A stretch of DNA of 64,000 nucleotides from JAEKNW01 sp963677815. GTDB lineage: Bacteria > Cloacimonadota > Cloacimonadia > Cloacimonadales > JAFGVF01. Below the pieces are notes generated by a model that made no database searches, was not told where the DNA came from, and worked only from the letters and a program-made list of their open reading frames with translations. Location of the stretch: positions 1,922,001 to 1,986,000 of the forward strand of contig OY782499.1 in assembly GCA_963677815.1 (NCBI GenBank), given 5' to 3'. Of the stretch, positions 42,883 through 51,887 are shown in pieces. The position numbers and the translations under genes are program-made. The stretch's first letter is position 1, and every line of letters starts with the position of its first letter.

Positions 42883-45877
42883 GCAAACTCAGTATCAAGC
42901 AGATGCTGCTCAAGCAGTAGTAAGATGTTTTCAGGGACAGGAGAAAGGTTTTAGGATAGAAACAGTAGATAGGAGTAATCTCTTTGCCAGAGAGATTTTT
43001 TCTAATAAAAAACTGGAACTGAGTGATACTGATATACTCAAGAATGTTCAGGAGCTGCAAAAAGAACAGGGCTTACGGGTAAATCCTTCTTTACAGGGAA
43101 GAGAGTTCTCTATTGAAATGGAAACAGGCACAGGTAAGACTTATGTCTATATTAAGACTATGTATGAACTTAATAAGAAATATGGTTGGAGTAAATTCAT
43201 CATTATGGTGCCTTCTATTGCTATTCGGGAAGGTGTCTATAAGTCTTTTCAGATAACTGAAGACCATTTCCAAGAAGTCTATGGTAAGAGAATAAGATAC
43301 AATATTTATAATACCCAAAATAAATCTAATTTAACTAATATAAAGTCCTTTGCTGAAACTAGTAATATAGAAGTGATGATTATGAACTATCAAGCCTTTG
43401 CTACTACAAGTAAAGAGTCTCGAAAAATCTATCAGAAACTTGATTCCTTACAATCAGAAAAACCCATAGATATTATTAAAAGAGCTCGTCCAATAATCAT
43501 CATAGATGAACCACAACGCTTTGGAGATAAGGCAGAAAAGATTTTTAAAGAAAGAGTTTTTAACCAACTCTTTATATTACGTTATTCTGCAACTCATAGA
43601 GCTGGTAAAGAGTTTAACAAGATTTATAGATTGGATGCTATAGATGCTTTTAACCAGAAGTTAGTTAAAAAAATAAATGTTATAGGTATAGAAGTCTTGG
43701 AAAATAAGGGAACTAACTCTTATCTCTTCTTAGATAGAATTCAGGTTAGTAAAACTACAAATCCTTTTGCTTGGTTGGAGATAGAAGTAAAACAAGCTTC
43801 GAGAATAACCAAGAAAATAGTTAAAGTGGAGGAGGGAGATAGACTGCTTGATAAGTCTAATAACCTAACCCAGTATGATGGTTATGTAGTGAAAGAGATT
43901 AATGCCTTGAAGAATAGTCTAAGCTTTCTAAATGGTATCGAAATATATGTTGGTCAGACTTTTGGGGATGTATCTGAAGAACACCTTCGCAGGATTCAGA
44001 TTAGAGAAACTATCAAATCTCACCTAGAAAAAGAAAAGATTATGTTCACTAAAGGGATAAAAGTCCTTTCTCTCTTCTTCATAGATGAAGTTAGTAAATA
44101 TCGTCATTATAATGGTCCTGACGAACTTAAAGGCGAATATGCTAAAATCTTTGAAGAGGAGTATCAACAGGCTATAAGCGAAATAGATGCTTTTACCCCT
44201 GAGTATAATAAATATTTAGATAAATTCTCAGCTGGGCAAGTTCATAATGGTTATTTTTCCATTGATAAAAAAGGCAAACTGATTAATTCAAAAGAAAAGA
44301 GAGGTCAAGAAGGTTCTGATGATGTTTCTGCTTATGATTTGATTATGAAAGATAAGGAGAGATTGCTTAGCTTGCAAGAACCAACTCGTTTTATCTTTTC
44401 TCACTCTGCTTTACGTGAAGGTTGGGATAATCCTAATATCTTTCAAATCTGTACCCTAAAACATAGTCAATCTACTATTAGTAAAAGACAAGAGATAGGA
44501 CGAGGACTTAGAATCTGTGTTAATTCTCAAGGTGAAAGAATGGATGCGGCAGTCTTAGAAAGTGATTTCTTTAATATCAATACTCTTACTGTAGTTGCCA
44601 GTGAATCCTATGATTCCTTTGCTAAAGAACTGCAAAATGAGATAGTAAATTCTCTTTCCGATAGACCTATTAAGTTATCAACTTCAATATTGTTAAATAG
44701 GATTATTACCAATGAAAAGGGACAAAAATTTGAGTTTGATAATGATACTGCCATGGATTTCATTTTCAACCTTAAGATGAATGGATATGTTGATGATAAA
44801 TACTTCATTACTGAAGACTTAATCAAAGATATTGAAGAGGATAAATTTGAAGTTACTGGAGAAATTCAACCTTTCAAAGTTCAAGTAGCAGAGTTGCTTC
44901 AAAAGATTTATCAAACTAAAAATTATTCTGCTACTGGAGATGAAAGGAAAAACAATATCAAAGAAGCTATCTTGCAACCTAATGAAAACTTTGCCAAGAA
45001 AGAGTTTAAAGACTTATGGAATAAGCTAAAAATTAAGACTGTTTATGAAGTTGATTTTAACAGTCAAGAGTTGATAGAGAAGTGTATTCAAAGGATTGAT
45101 AATGAATTGGAAGTTAAACTGGTAACTATTAAGGTTACTCAAGGCTCGCAAACTGATAAGTTAGATACTGACTCTTTAAGAAGTGGAACATCTCTTAACA
45201 AGGATAAAAAAACTAAGATTGATAAAGCAAGTTCTCTCTTAGGTTCACTAAAGTATGACCTACTTAATGAAATTCTCATGGAGACTAATCTTACCCGTAA
45301 GACTATTGCTAAGATTCTCAAAGGGATGCGCCAAGATAAGTTTTATCAATTTAGGGTAAATCCTGAAGACTTTATTCGAAAAATAAGTGACATCATTAAC
45401 GAAGAGAAATCAACAACTCTTATTAATAACATTACTTACTCCAAAATTGACCAAGTTCATGAAGATAATATCTTTACTATCAATAATTTCCAAGGGTCAC
45501 TAGAAGAGAATGTCCTAAAAGTTAAAAAACATATCTATGATTATGTAAAAACAGATTCTCAAACAGAAAGAAAATTTGCTCAAGAACTGGAAGCAGGGGA
45601 AGTCTCCATCTATGCTAAGTTACCCCGTGGTTTCTCTATTCCAACTCCTATAGGTAATTATAATCCAGACTGGGCAATTGTATTTGATACTGATAAATTT
45701 AAATATATCTACTTTATCGCTGAGACTAAAGGCTCGATGAAAACTTTGCAACTTAAGAAAATGGAAGAACTGAAGATTAAGTATGCTAAAGAACATTTTA
45801 AAGCACTTAATACTGCTAATCTTAAGTATGATGTGATTTCTAATTATCAGGATTTGATGGATAAGGTGGTGAAGTAG
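42866..45877 (+). CDS. res: Type III restriction enzyme, helicase-nuclease subunit (Res)
   Basis: This 1003-residue SF2 ATPase has Walker A ETGTGKT (86-92), motif II IIDEPQRF (about 209-216) and motif III YSATH. The helicase C-terminal half carries FIFSHSALREGWDNPNIFQ and the motif VI stretch KRQEIGRGLRI. The C-terminal endonuclease domain is PD-(D/E)XK type: YNPDWAIVF (about 930) and FIAETKG (about 950-955). It cuts DNA with Mod after ATP-driven movement between two sites. All key residues are present, so it looks active. It overlaps the DUF1016 nuclease gene by 17 bp. Confidence 0.94.
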   Translation: MKLKFKQTQYQADAAQAVVRCFQGQEKGFRIETVDRSNLFAREIFSNKKLELSDTDILKNVQELQKEQGLRVNPSLQGREFSIEMETGTGKTYVYIKTMYELNKKYGWSKFIIMVPSIAIREGVYKSFQITEDHFQEVYGKRIRYNIYNTQNKSNLTNIKSFAETSNIEVMIMNYQAFATTSKESRKIYQKLDSLQSEKPIDIIKRARPIIIIDEPQRFGDKAEKIFKERVFNQLFILRYSATHRAGKEFNKIYRLDAIDAFNQKLVKKINVIGIEVLENKGTNSYLFLDRIQVSKTTNPFAWLEIEVKQASRITKKIVKVEEGDRLLDKSNNLTQYDGYVVKEINALKNSLSFLNGIEIYVGQTFGDVSEEHLRRIQIRETIKSHLEKEKIMFTKGIKVLSLFFIDEVSKYRHYNGPDELKGEYAKIFEEEYQQAISEIDAFTPEYNKYLDKFSAGQVHNGYFSIDKKGKLINSKEKRGQEGSDDVSAYDLIMKDKERLLSLQEPTRFIFSHSALREGWDNPNIFQICTLKHSQSTISKRQEIGRGLRICVNSQGERMDAAVLESDFFNINTLTVVASESYDSFAKELQNEIVNSLSDRPIKLSTSILLNRIITNEKGQKFEFDNDTAMDFIFNLKMNGYVDDKYFITEDLIKDIEEDKFEVTGEIQPFKVQVAELLQKIYQTKNYSATGDERKNNIKEAILQPNENFAKKEFKDLWNKLKIKTVYEVDFNSQELIEKCIQRIDNELEVKLVTIKVTQGSQTDKLDTDSLRSGTSLNKDKKTKIDKASSLLGSLKYDLLNEILMETNLTRKTIAKILKGMRQDKFYQFRVNPEDFIRKISDIINEEKSTTLINNITYSKIDQVHEDNIFTINNFQGSLEENVLKVKKHIYDYVKTDSQTERKFAQELEAGEVSIYAKLPRGFSIPTPIGNYNPDWAIVFDTDKFKYIYFIAETKGSMKTLQLKKMEELKIKYAKEHFKALNTANLKYDVISNYQDLMDKVVK

Positions 45878-45918
45878 ATAACTATTGCTTAACCTTCTTA
45901 GAAGGTAATCTTAGATTA

Positions 45919-46083
45919 AACCCAGATAATATAGTAGACCTTTGTGAATAGCACTATATTATTCTGCAAAAGTAACTTCCATAATTCCTCCGAATATATA
46001 TATTATATGCGTCAAAATTTTGTAAGCTATTTTGCTAGAATAATCTGCACTCTTCAATAAAGTTCTACTATATTATCTGGGTT
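45919..46083. repeat. Palindromic element, family A, copy 3
   Basis: This is the shortest and most regular copy. AACCCAGATAATATAGTAGA on the left is answered by an exact complement on the right apart from one base near its inner end. ATTATTCTGCAAAA pairs with the TTTTGCTAGAATAAT region. It lacks the 30-base right-arm insert of copies 1 and 2. Confidence 0.88.
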
Positions 46084-46098
46084 AAAGCAAAGATGTTT

Positions 46099-46404
46099 TA
46101 TGGACTGAGACCATCCTTGGTCTCAGATTCTTGTGCAAGCAGGGATGCTTCCACTCCATACCCATCCTTGGTCTCAGATTCTTGTGCAAGCAAGGATGCT
46201 TCCACTCCATACCCATCCCTGGTCTCAGATTCTTGTGCAAGCAAGGATGCTTCCACTCCATACCCATCCTTGGTCTCAGATTCTTGTGCAAGCAAGGATG
46301 CTTCCACTCCATACCCATCCCTGGTCTCAGATTCTTGTGCAAGCAAGGATGCTTCCACTCCATACCCATCCCTGGTCTCAGATTCTTGTGCAAGCAAGGA
46401 TGCT
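46099..46404 (+). repeat. Right flank repeat: conserved leader plus 51-bp tandem array
   Basis: GGTCTCAG recurs at 46119, 46170, 46221, 46272, 46323 and 46374, an exact 51-bp period, with the sixth unit truncated. Units differ only at single positions (CCTTGG or CCCTGG; GCAGGG or GCAAGG). The first unit is preceded by the hairpin TGAGACCA-TCCT-TGGTCTCA, as in the left flank at 39177. Confidence 0.92.
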
Positions 46405-46422
46405 GTTTAAAACGTAGTAATT

Positions 46423-46450
46423 CGGGTAGGATGCCCGAGTTCCCAGTTAT
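46423..46450 (-). repeat. ATAACTGGGAA repeat, copy 3 (inverted, diverged)
   Basis: Read on the minus strand it gives ATAACTGGGAACTCGGGCAT followed by CCTACCCG, with CGGG pairing with CCCG. Same start as the copies at 8782 and 39357, with a different hairpin. Confidence 0.6.
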
Positions 46451-46623
46451 CATAATAGTACCATCCCTCCATATTTCTACGATAAACATGGGTAAATAGC
46501 TAAAAAGTAAATATCATTTGACAATTTCAATATTCACACAGAATTGACCTATCAAAGTATTTTTAAAACCCAATAGTGCTAATATAAAGGTCTCCTGCAT
46601 TGTTAGGGTTAAAGGTTGAAAAA

Positions 46624-47970
46624 ATGAGAGATGTACTAGTAGCAATAGTGGGTAGGCCCAATGTGGGGAAATCTACCTTATTTAATAGATTATGTAAGCA
46701 AAGAAGAGCAATTATAGATTTTGAGGAAGGAATTACTCGAGATAGAAAATATGCAGATGTAGAATGGGATGGAAAGAAGTTTCGCATTGTTGATACAGGT
46801 GGACTTGTTTTCAATTCTCAGGATAAAATGGATGACCATATACGTCTTCAAGCAGAAATAGCAATCCAAGAGGCTGATTATATTTTATTCTTAGTTGATG
46901 GAATGACAGGTGTTACTGATTTTGATCAGAGAATTGCTAAATTATTGCAACCAATGCATGAAAAGACCATGCTTGTGGTTAACAAAGTTGATAATGAAAA
47001 GATTGAAATGGAAATGTATGAGTTTATGAAACTTGGATTTGGAGAACCATTTCCAATAGCAGCTAATTCTGGTAGGAACTCTGGTAATTTTATGGATGAA
47101 CTTTTAAGTAGAATTCCAGCCAGAGATGTTGATGATTTTGAAGAATTAGTGGATACTAGTATTAAAGTTGCTATTGTTGGTAAGCCAAATGTCGGTAAAT
47201 CATCAATCACAAATAGATTAATCGGACAAGATACTGTCATAGTAACAGATATTCCTGGAACTACAAGGGATGCAATTGACTCTAAGCTTAAGTATCATGG
47301 GGAAGAAATTACCATTATTGATACTGCTGGATTGAGGAAAAAGACTAGAGTTAAGTATGGGGTTGAGTATTTCTCAGCTATGAGAACCATTGATACTATT
47401 GATAGGGCAGATATTGTTCTCTTAATAGTTTCAGCTGATGAAGAAATTTCAACCCAAGAAAAGAAGATAGCATCTTATATAAAAAGACACTATAAAAATG
47501 TGATTATTGTTGTTAATAAATGGGATTTACCAGAGAAAGATAATCACACTCATAAAGAATTTACTACAAAAGTTTTAGAAGATTTGCAATTTATTAAATA
47601 TGCACCTGTTCTCTTTGTATCAGCTCTAACTGGTCAAAGGGTGAACAAAATACTTGAGCTTATTTTAAAAGTTAAGGAAGAGAGTGAAAGAAGGGTAGCA
47701 ACATCTCAACTAAATGATTTTGTTAAGAAAGTTATTGAAAGAAGGCCACCAAGTCATAAAACTGGAGCTCTTTTGAAGATTTACTATATTACTCAACCAG
47801 ATACAGACCCACCAACTTTTATTTTCTTCTGTAATAGTCCTCGCAAAATATCAGAGGATTACAAGCGATTCTTACATAATCAAATTAGAAAGGTATTTAA
47901 GTTTGAAGGTGCTACAATCAAAATGGTCTTCAAAGGAAAAGATGTAGATGAAGCAGATATTATTTATTAG
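46624..47970 (+). CDS. der: Ribosome assembly GTPase Der (EngA)
   Basis: This 448-residue protein has two tandem G domains and a KH-like C-terminus. G1 motifs are GRPNVGKS (first domain) and GKPNVGKS (about residue 180). DTGG and DTAG follow as G3, and NKVD and NKWD as G4. It helps mature the 50S subunit. An in-frame TTG lies 24 bp further up, but the ATG at 46624 has AAAGG in front and gives the usual N-terminus MRDVLVAIVGRPN. It heads the long run of close-packed genes that ends at argS. Confidence 0.96.
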   Translation: MRDVLVAIVGRPNVGKSTLFNRLCKQRRAIIDFEEGITRDRKYADVEWDGKKFRIVDTGGLVFNSQDKMDDHIRLQAEIAIQEADYILFLVDGMTGVTDFDQRIAKLLQPMHEKTMLVVNKVDNEKIEMEMYEFMKLGFGEPFPIAANSGRNSGNFMDELLSRIPARDVDDFEELVDTSIKVAIVGKPNVGKSSITNRLIGQDTVIVTDIPGTTRDAIDSKLKYHGEEITIIDTAGLRKKTRVKYGVEYFSAMRTIDTIDRADIVLLIVSADEEISTQEKKIASYIKRHYKNVIIVVNKWDLPEKDNHTHKEFTTKVLEDLQFIKYAPVLFVSALTGQRVNKILELILKVKEESERRVATSQLNDFVKKVIERRPPSHKTGALLKIYYITQPDTDPPTFIFFCNSPRKISEDYKRFLHNQIRKVFKFEGATIKMVFKGKDVDEADIIY

Positions 47971-48583
47971 TATTGCCTATTTTATTGCTTATCTAATTGG
48001 AGGAATTCCTACTAGTGTAATTGCAGGTAAGATTAAGGGTATTGATATTAGAAAACACGGAAGTGGAAATGCTGGAGCAACAAATGCTTTAAGAGTATTA
48101 GGCACTAAAATTGGAGTTAGTGTTATGCTTTTAGATGCTTTCAAGGGTGTAATAGCTATCCTAGCTGGTCGCTGGCTAATTCAATCTTTTGGCATAGAAA
48201 GTTCTCAAATTTATGATATTACTTTTGGTGTAACTGCCATAATTGGTCATGTTTTTTCAATCTACTTAAAGTTTAAAGGTGGAAAAGGAGTAGCAACAGC
48301 AGCCGGTGTTTATGGTATGTTATCCCCTTGGGCCTTCTTAATAGCTTTAGTAGTTTTTATCATAACAGTAAGTATTACAAGATATGTATCCTTAGGGTCA
48401 ATTTTTGCAGCTACTTCTTTACTTATAAGTCAATTAATAATTTGTTACTTGCATAATTTTGAAGAAGTGGCAATCTTGATTCTAACATTCTTTGTTGCAA
48501 CTTTTATCATAGTAAAACATAAGCAGAATATAGGTAGATTGCTAAAGGGAAATGAAAACAAGTTAGAATTTAAAAAAAAATAA
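47948..48583 (+). CDS. plsY: Acyl-phosphate glycerol-3-phosphate acyltransferase
   Basis: This 211-residue inner-membrane enzyme has about five TM helices. Its three conserved loops are GGIPTSVIAGKIKGIDIRKHGSGNAGATN, FKGGKGVATAAGVY and the later IVKHKQNIGRLLKGNE. It makes lysophosphatidic acid from acyl-phosphate. The ATG lies inside the end of der, a 23-bp overlap, so translation is likely coupled. Confidence 0.94.
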   Translation: MKQILFISIAYFIAYLIGGIPTSVIAGKIKGIDIRKHGSGNAGATNALRVLGTKIGVSVMLLDAFKGVIAILAGRWLIQSFGIESSQIYDITFGVTAIIGHVFSIYLKFKGGKGVATAAGVYGMLSPWAFLIALVVFIITVSITRYVSLGSIFAATSLLISQLIICYLHNFEEVAILILTFFVATFIIVKHKQNIGRLLKGNENKLEFKKK

Positions 48584-48607
48584 AATAAATCGGGTAGGAG
48601 TTTTTGC

Positions 48608-49969
48608 ATGTGTGGAATAATTGGAGTATTTAATCATGAAAAAGCGGCTGATTTAGCAGCCTTAGGAATGTTTGCTGAACAGCATAGAGGGCAAGAAAGC
48701 TGTGGTATGGCAGTATCTGATGGTAAGGTATTTACTCTTAGAAAGAAAATGGGTTTAGTAAAACAAGTTTTTACACCAGAAATCTTAGAAACTTTAAAGG
48801 GTAAAATTGCTATTGGGCATGTAAGATATCCTACCAAGGGATCAGCAACAGCTTATAATTCACAACCACATACAGTTGAATCTTTATATGGTGCAACTTA
48901 TGCTTTAGCTTCTAATGGTGATGTAGTTAATTATTATGAAGTTAAAGAAGAATTAGAAAAAAAGGGTGTTTATTTTAAGAGTCAGAATGATGGTGAATTA
49001 ATTCTAAAATACATCATTTATCAAATCCAAAATGAAGGTTTAAGTATTATTGATGCAATTAAAGCTATGATGAAGAGAATCAAAGGTGCTTTTTCAACTG
49101 TATTAGCAACACCAGATAAGATGTACATGATAAGAGATCCTTATGCTATAAGACCTATGGTGTGGGGTAAAATGCAAGATGGAACAGTGATTGTAGCTTC
49201 TGAATCATGTGCCTTAGATATCTTAGGTGTTGAAAATAGAATGGAGGTTCCACCAGCAGGAATTATTCAGGTGACCGAAAGGGATATTAAAAATATAGAA
49301 AATGACCCTAATGAATATCGCCATTATAAAGAAGATAAGCATTGTATTTTTGAGTTAATCTATTTCTCTCGTCCAGACTCATTCCATTTTAATGAAAACG
49401 TTTATGAAGTAAGAAAAAAGATTGGGGCAGAGTTAGCTAAGGGTGATGATTTTACTCCTGATGTTGTTGTGCCAGTTCCAGATTCATCAAACTTCATGGC
49501 GGTTGGTTATGCAAATGAAAAAAAATGTTACTTTTCTATGGGTTTACTTCGTAATCACTATGTAGGAAGAACTTTTATAAAACCAGAGCAGACAATAAGG
49601 GATGAATCTGTATCACAAAAATTCTCTACTTTACCTAACTTCTTTACTGGTAAAAAAGTTGTTTTGATAGATGATTCTATAGTAAGAGGAACTACTATTA
49701 AGAAAATAGTTAATATGATTAAGAAAGCTGGTGCTTTGGAAGTTCATTTAAGAATTGGTTCTCCAGCTGTAAAATTCCCTTGTTACTATGGTATTGATAC
49801 TCCTACACAAACTGAACTAATTGCTAATCAGAAGAGTTTAGAGGAAATTAGAGATTTTGCAGGAGCTGACTCATTACGTTATATTGAATTAGAAGATTTA
49901 AAAAAATGTGTTGTAAGCAAAGATAAATTCTGTCATGCTTGCTTCTCAGGTAACTATCCAATAAAGTAA
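48608..49969 (+). CDS. purF: Amidophosphoribosyltransferase
   Basis: This 453-residue enzyme performs the first step of purine synthesis, using glutamine and PRPP. Cys2 (MCGIIGVFNH) is the N-terminal nucleophile and no propeptide is present. The glutaminase part has RHGQES-like QHRGQESCGM, and the phosphoribosyl part has VVLIDDSIVRGTT. C-terminal cysteines (FCHACFSGNYP) match Fe-S cluster-bearing PurF proteins of the Bacillus type. GTAGGAG lies 7 bases before the ATG. Like guaB, it serves purine supply. Confidence 0.95.
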   Translation: MCGIIGVFNHEKAADLAALGMFAEQHRGQESCGMAVSDGKVFTLRKKMGLVKQVFTPEILETLKGKIAIGHVRYPTKGSATAYNSQPHTVESLYGATYALASNGDVVNYYEVKEELEKKGVYFKSQNDGELILKYIIYQIQNEGLSIIDAIKAMMKRIKGAFSTVLATPDKMYMIRDPYAIRPMVWGKMQDGTVIVASESCALDILGVENRMEVPPAGIIQVTERDIKNIENDPNEYRHYKEDKHCIFELIYFSRPDSFHFNENVYEVRKKIGAELAKGDDFTPDVVVPVPDSSNFMAVGYANEKKCYFSMGLLRNHYVGRTFIKPEQTIRDESVSQKFSTLPNFFTGKKVVLIDDSIVRGTTIKKIVNMIKKAGALEVHLRIGSPAVKFPCYYGIDTPTQTELIANQKSLEEIRDFAGADSLRYIELEDLKKCVVSKDKFCHACFSGNYPIK

Positions 49970-49976
49970 GGTTTTT

Positions 49977-50969
49977 ATGGACATAGATATTAAAAGATTC
50001 GATAGTTTTTCTCAAAATGCTAGTGATAAAAAAATCGCAGTCTTAGGTGATATAATGATTGATCACTATATTATTGGTAGAGTTTCAAGAATTTCTCCAG
50101 AAGCTCCTGTACCAATTTTGGAATGTATGAAAGATGAATACAGACTTGGTGGAGCAGCTAATGTCGCTTATAATATCTCCTCTTTGAAAGCAAAAACATA
50201 TCTTATAGGTATTGTGGGTGATGATAGTAACAAAAAGGTTCTCTTAGATTTACTTAAAGACAAAGACATTGATTCATCATTAGTCGTAACTGATGAATCA
50301 AGACCTACGACTATTAAATCTAGAATCACTTCTAAAAAACAGCAAATTGTAAGAGTTGATAAAGAAGTTACCACCCCTATTACTAAAGCTATTGAAGATA
50401 AAATTATTAGTAATTTTAAGACTATTGTCCATGATATAGATGCAATTATTATCGAAGACTATAACAAGGGTCTCTTAACTGAGAGGGTCATAACTTCAGT
50501 TATTGAAATTGCTAAAGCAAATAATATTATCATAACTGTTGATCCGAAAGTAGATAACTTCTTTGCTTATAAGGGCGTTACAGTCTTTAAACCAAATTTG
50601 GCTGAATTATCTAGTAATATGAATCATAAGATTGATAATGATAGAGATTTACAGGCTATTGCATGGAAGTTATTTAAAGAAATTAAAGCCCGTTATCTTG
50701 TAGTTACTCTTGGGGAAAAGGGTATGTTAATATTCGAACATGATAAGAATATATTTTCCCTTCCAACCTATGCAAGAGAAGTATTTGATGTCTCTGGAGC
50801 TGGAGATACAGTCATTTCCACAATTACTTTGGCACTGACACTTACAGATTCAGTTTTGGAATCAGCTATCATTGCTAATCATGCAGCTGGTGTTGTATGT
50901 GGAAAACTAGGAACATCTCCAACTAATTGGGAAGAAATCAGAGAATCTGTTGAACAGGAATCAGAATGA
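49977..50969 (+). CDS. rfaE1: D-glycero-beta-D-manno-heptose-7-phosphate kinase
   Basis: This 330-residue PfkB-family sugar kinase has the opening GDIMIDHYIIGRVSRISPEAPVPI, GGAANVAYN and the C-terminal anion-hole motif DVSGAGDTVIST. It corresponds to the N-terminal half of E. coli HldE, making heptose bisphosphate for the LPS inner core. It overlaps rfaE2 by 4 bases. Confidence 0.93.
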   Translation: MDIDIKRFDSFSQNASDKKIAVLGDIMIDHYIIGRVSRISPEAPVPILECMKDEYRLGGAANVAYNISSLKAKTYLIGIVGDDSNKKVLLDLLKDKDIDSSLVVTDESRPTTIKSRITSKKQQIVRVDKEVTTPITKAIEDKIISNFKTIVHDIDAIIIEDYNKGLLTERVITSVIEIAKANNIIITVDPKVDNFFAYKGVTVFKPNLAELSSNMNHKIDNDRDLQAIAWKLFKEIKARYLVVTLGEKGMLIFEHDKNIFSLPTYAREVFDVSGAGDTVISTITLALTLTDSVLESAIIANHAAGVVCGKLGTSPTNWEEIRESVEQESE

Positions 50970-51463
50970 AAATACAAGAAAGAATAAAGACCTGGTCTGA
51001 AATTTCTCACTTAACCAAGGAATTTAAGAAAGAAGGTAAAAAGATTGTTTTTACCAATGGCTGTTTTGATATAATTCATTTTGGTCATGTAAAATACCTG
51101 GAAGAAGCAAAAGAATGTGGAGATATTTTAATTGTTGGACTTAACAGTGACCAGTCTGTTTCTAGATTGAAAGGACCTACAAGACCAGTTAATGGCCAAT
51201 TTGAAAGAGCTTATGTACTGAGTGGACTAAAGGCTGTAGATTACTTAGTAATTTTCGACCAAGACACACCTTACGAACTTATCCAAAAACTAGAACCAGA
51301 TGTTCTGGTGAAGGGGGGAGATTGGAAAGCAGACCAAATAGTAGGTTCTGATATTGTCCTAGCTAAGGGTGGTCAAGTAAAGAGTTTGAATTTTCAAAAT
51401 GGTTTTTCTACAAGTAACATAATTGATAAAATTAATAAGGATAATGAAGATGGCAGTAGATAG
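50966..51463 (+). CDS. rfaE2: D-glycero-beta-D-manno-heptose 1-phosphate adenylyltransferase
   Basis: This 165-residue nucleotidyltransferase has the HxGH motif in TNGCFDIIHFGHVKYLEEAK and a final NGFSTSNII with the STS loop. It activates heptose-1-P to ADP-heptose and corresponds to the C-terminal half of HldE. The kinase and transferase are split here but coupled by a 4-base overlap (ATGA). Confidence 0.93.
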   Translation: MKIQERIKTWSEISHLTKEFKKEGKKIVFTNGCFDIIHFGHVKYLEEAKECGDILIVGLNSDQSVSRLKGPTRPVNGQFERAYVLSGLKAVDYLVIFDQDTPYELIQKLEPDVLVKGGDWKADQIVGSDIVLAKGGQVKSLNFQNGFSTSNIIDKINKDNEDGSR

Positions 51464-51887
51464 TACTCAAATAGGAATAGTTAAAAAGTTTGAGAAGGGC
51501 CTGGCAACTGTTGTAATGGATGTGCAGGGTGGTTGCTCTTCTTGTGGTATGCATGGAGTCTGTGGAACTCACAATAATTGTGTTGAACATATAATTCATA
51601 CAGATATTGATCTTCAAGTTGGAGATAAGGTTATTGTTTATATTGACCCTTCAAAAAGAATCTATTCAGCCTTATTGCTATTTATATTTCCTATTGTTAA
51701 TTTAGTTATATTTTACTACATAGCCTCAATCTTTGTAGAAGAAACATATTCAATTATATTTGGTTTTATTGGCTTAGTAGTTGCTTTTATTATTAATAGA
51801 ATAGTAGATAAACTTTGGGGCAAGAAGATTAGTTATATGATAGCTGCTAAATATGAAGAGGATGCACATAATGAAAATAACTCTTAA
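51450..51887 (+). CDS. RseC/MucC-family membrane protein
   Basis: This 145-residue protein has an N-terminal cysteine-rich part (Cys29, Cys32, Cys38, Cys44 in GGCSSCGMHGVCGTHNNC), then a small beta domain and two TM helices (about 68-88 and 92-110). This is the layout of SoxR-reducing/RseC proteins, usually tied to Rnf electron transport. No rnf gene is visible in the window. The ATG at 51450 is chosen because AAGGA lies 8 bases before it; it overlaps the end of rfaE2. Confidence 0.82.
   Translation: MAVDSTQIGIVKKFEKGLATVVMDVQGGCSSCGMHGVCGTHNNCVEHIIHTDIDLQVGDKVIVYIDPSKRIYSALLLFIFPIVNLVIFYYIASIFVEETYSIIFGFIGLVVAFIINRIVDKLWGKKISYMIAAKYEEDAHNENNS

Larger units (their letters stand above)
45878..46623. 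other. Intergenic gap right of the restriction cassette
   Basis: No gene is supported. It holds family A copy 3, the 51-bp tandem array and an inverted ATAACTGGGAA repeat. Frames open on both strands through the array result from the period of 51 being divisible by 3. Confidence 0.7.

Noticed and set aside
39508..45877. Type I or BREX-like system
   Set aside because: No specificity subunit, pglX or brxC-like gene is present. Mod and Res motifs and the PD-(D/E)XK end match type III.
46099..46404. CRISPR array
   Set aside because: The 51-bp units are contiguous and nearly identical throughout; there are no unique spacers and no cas genes.
46082..46499. Several open frames on both strands through the 51-bp array
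   Set aside because: They exist because the period is divisible by three. They have no ribosome-binding sites, and all frames are equally open.
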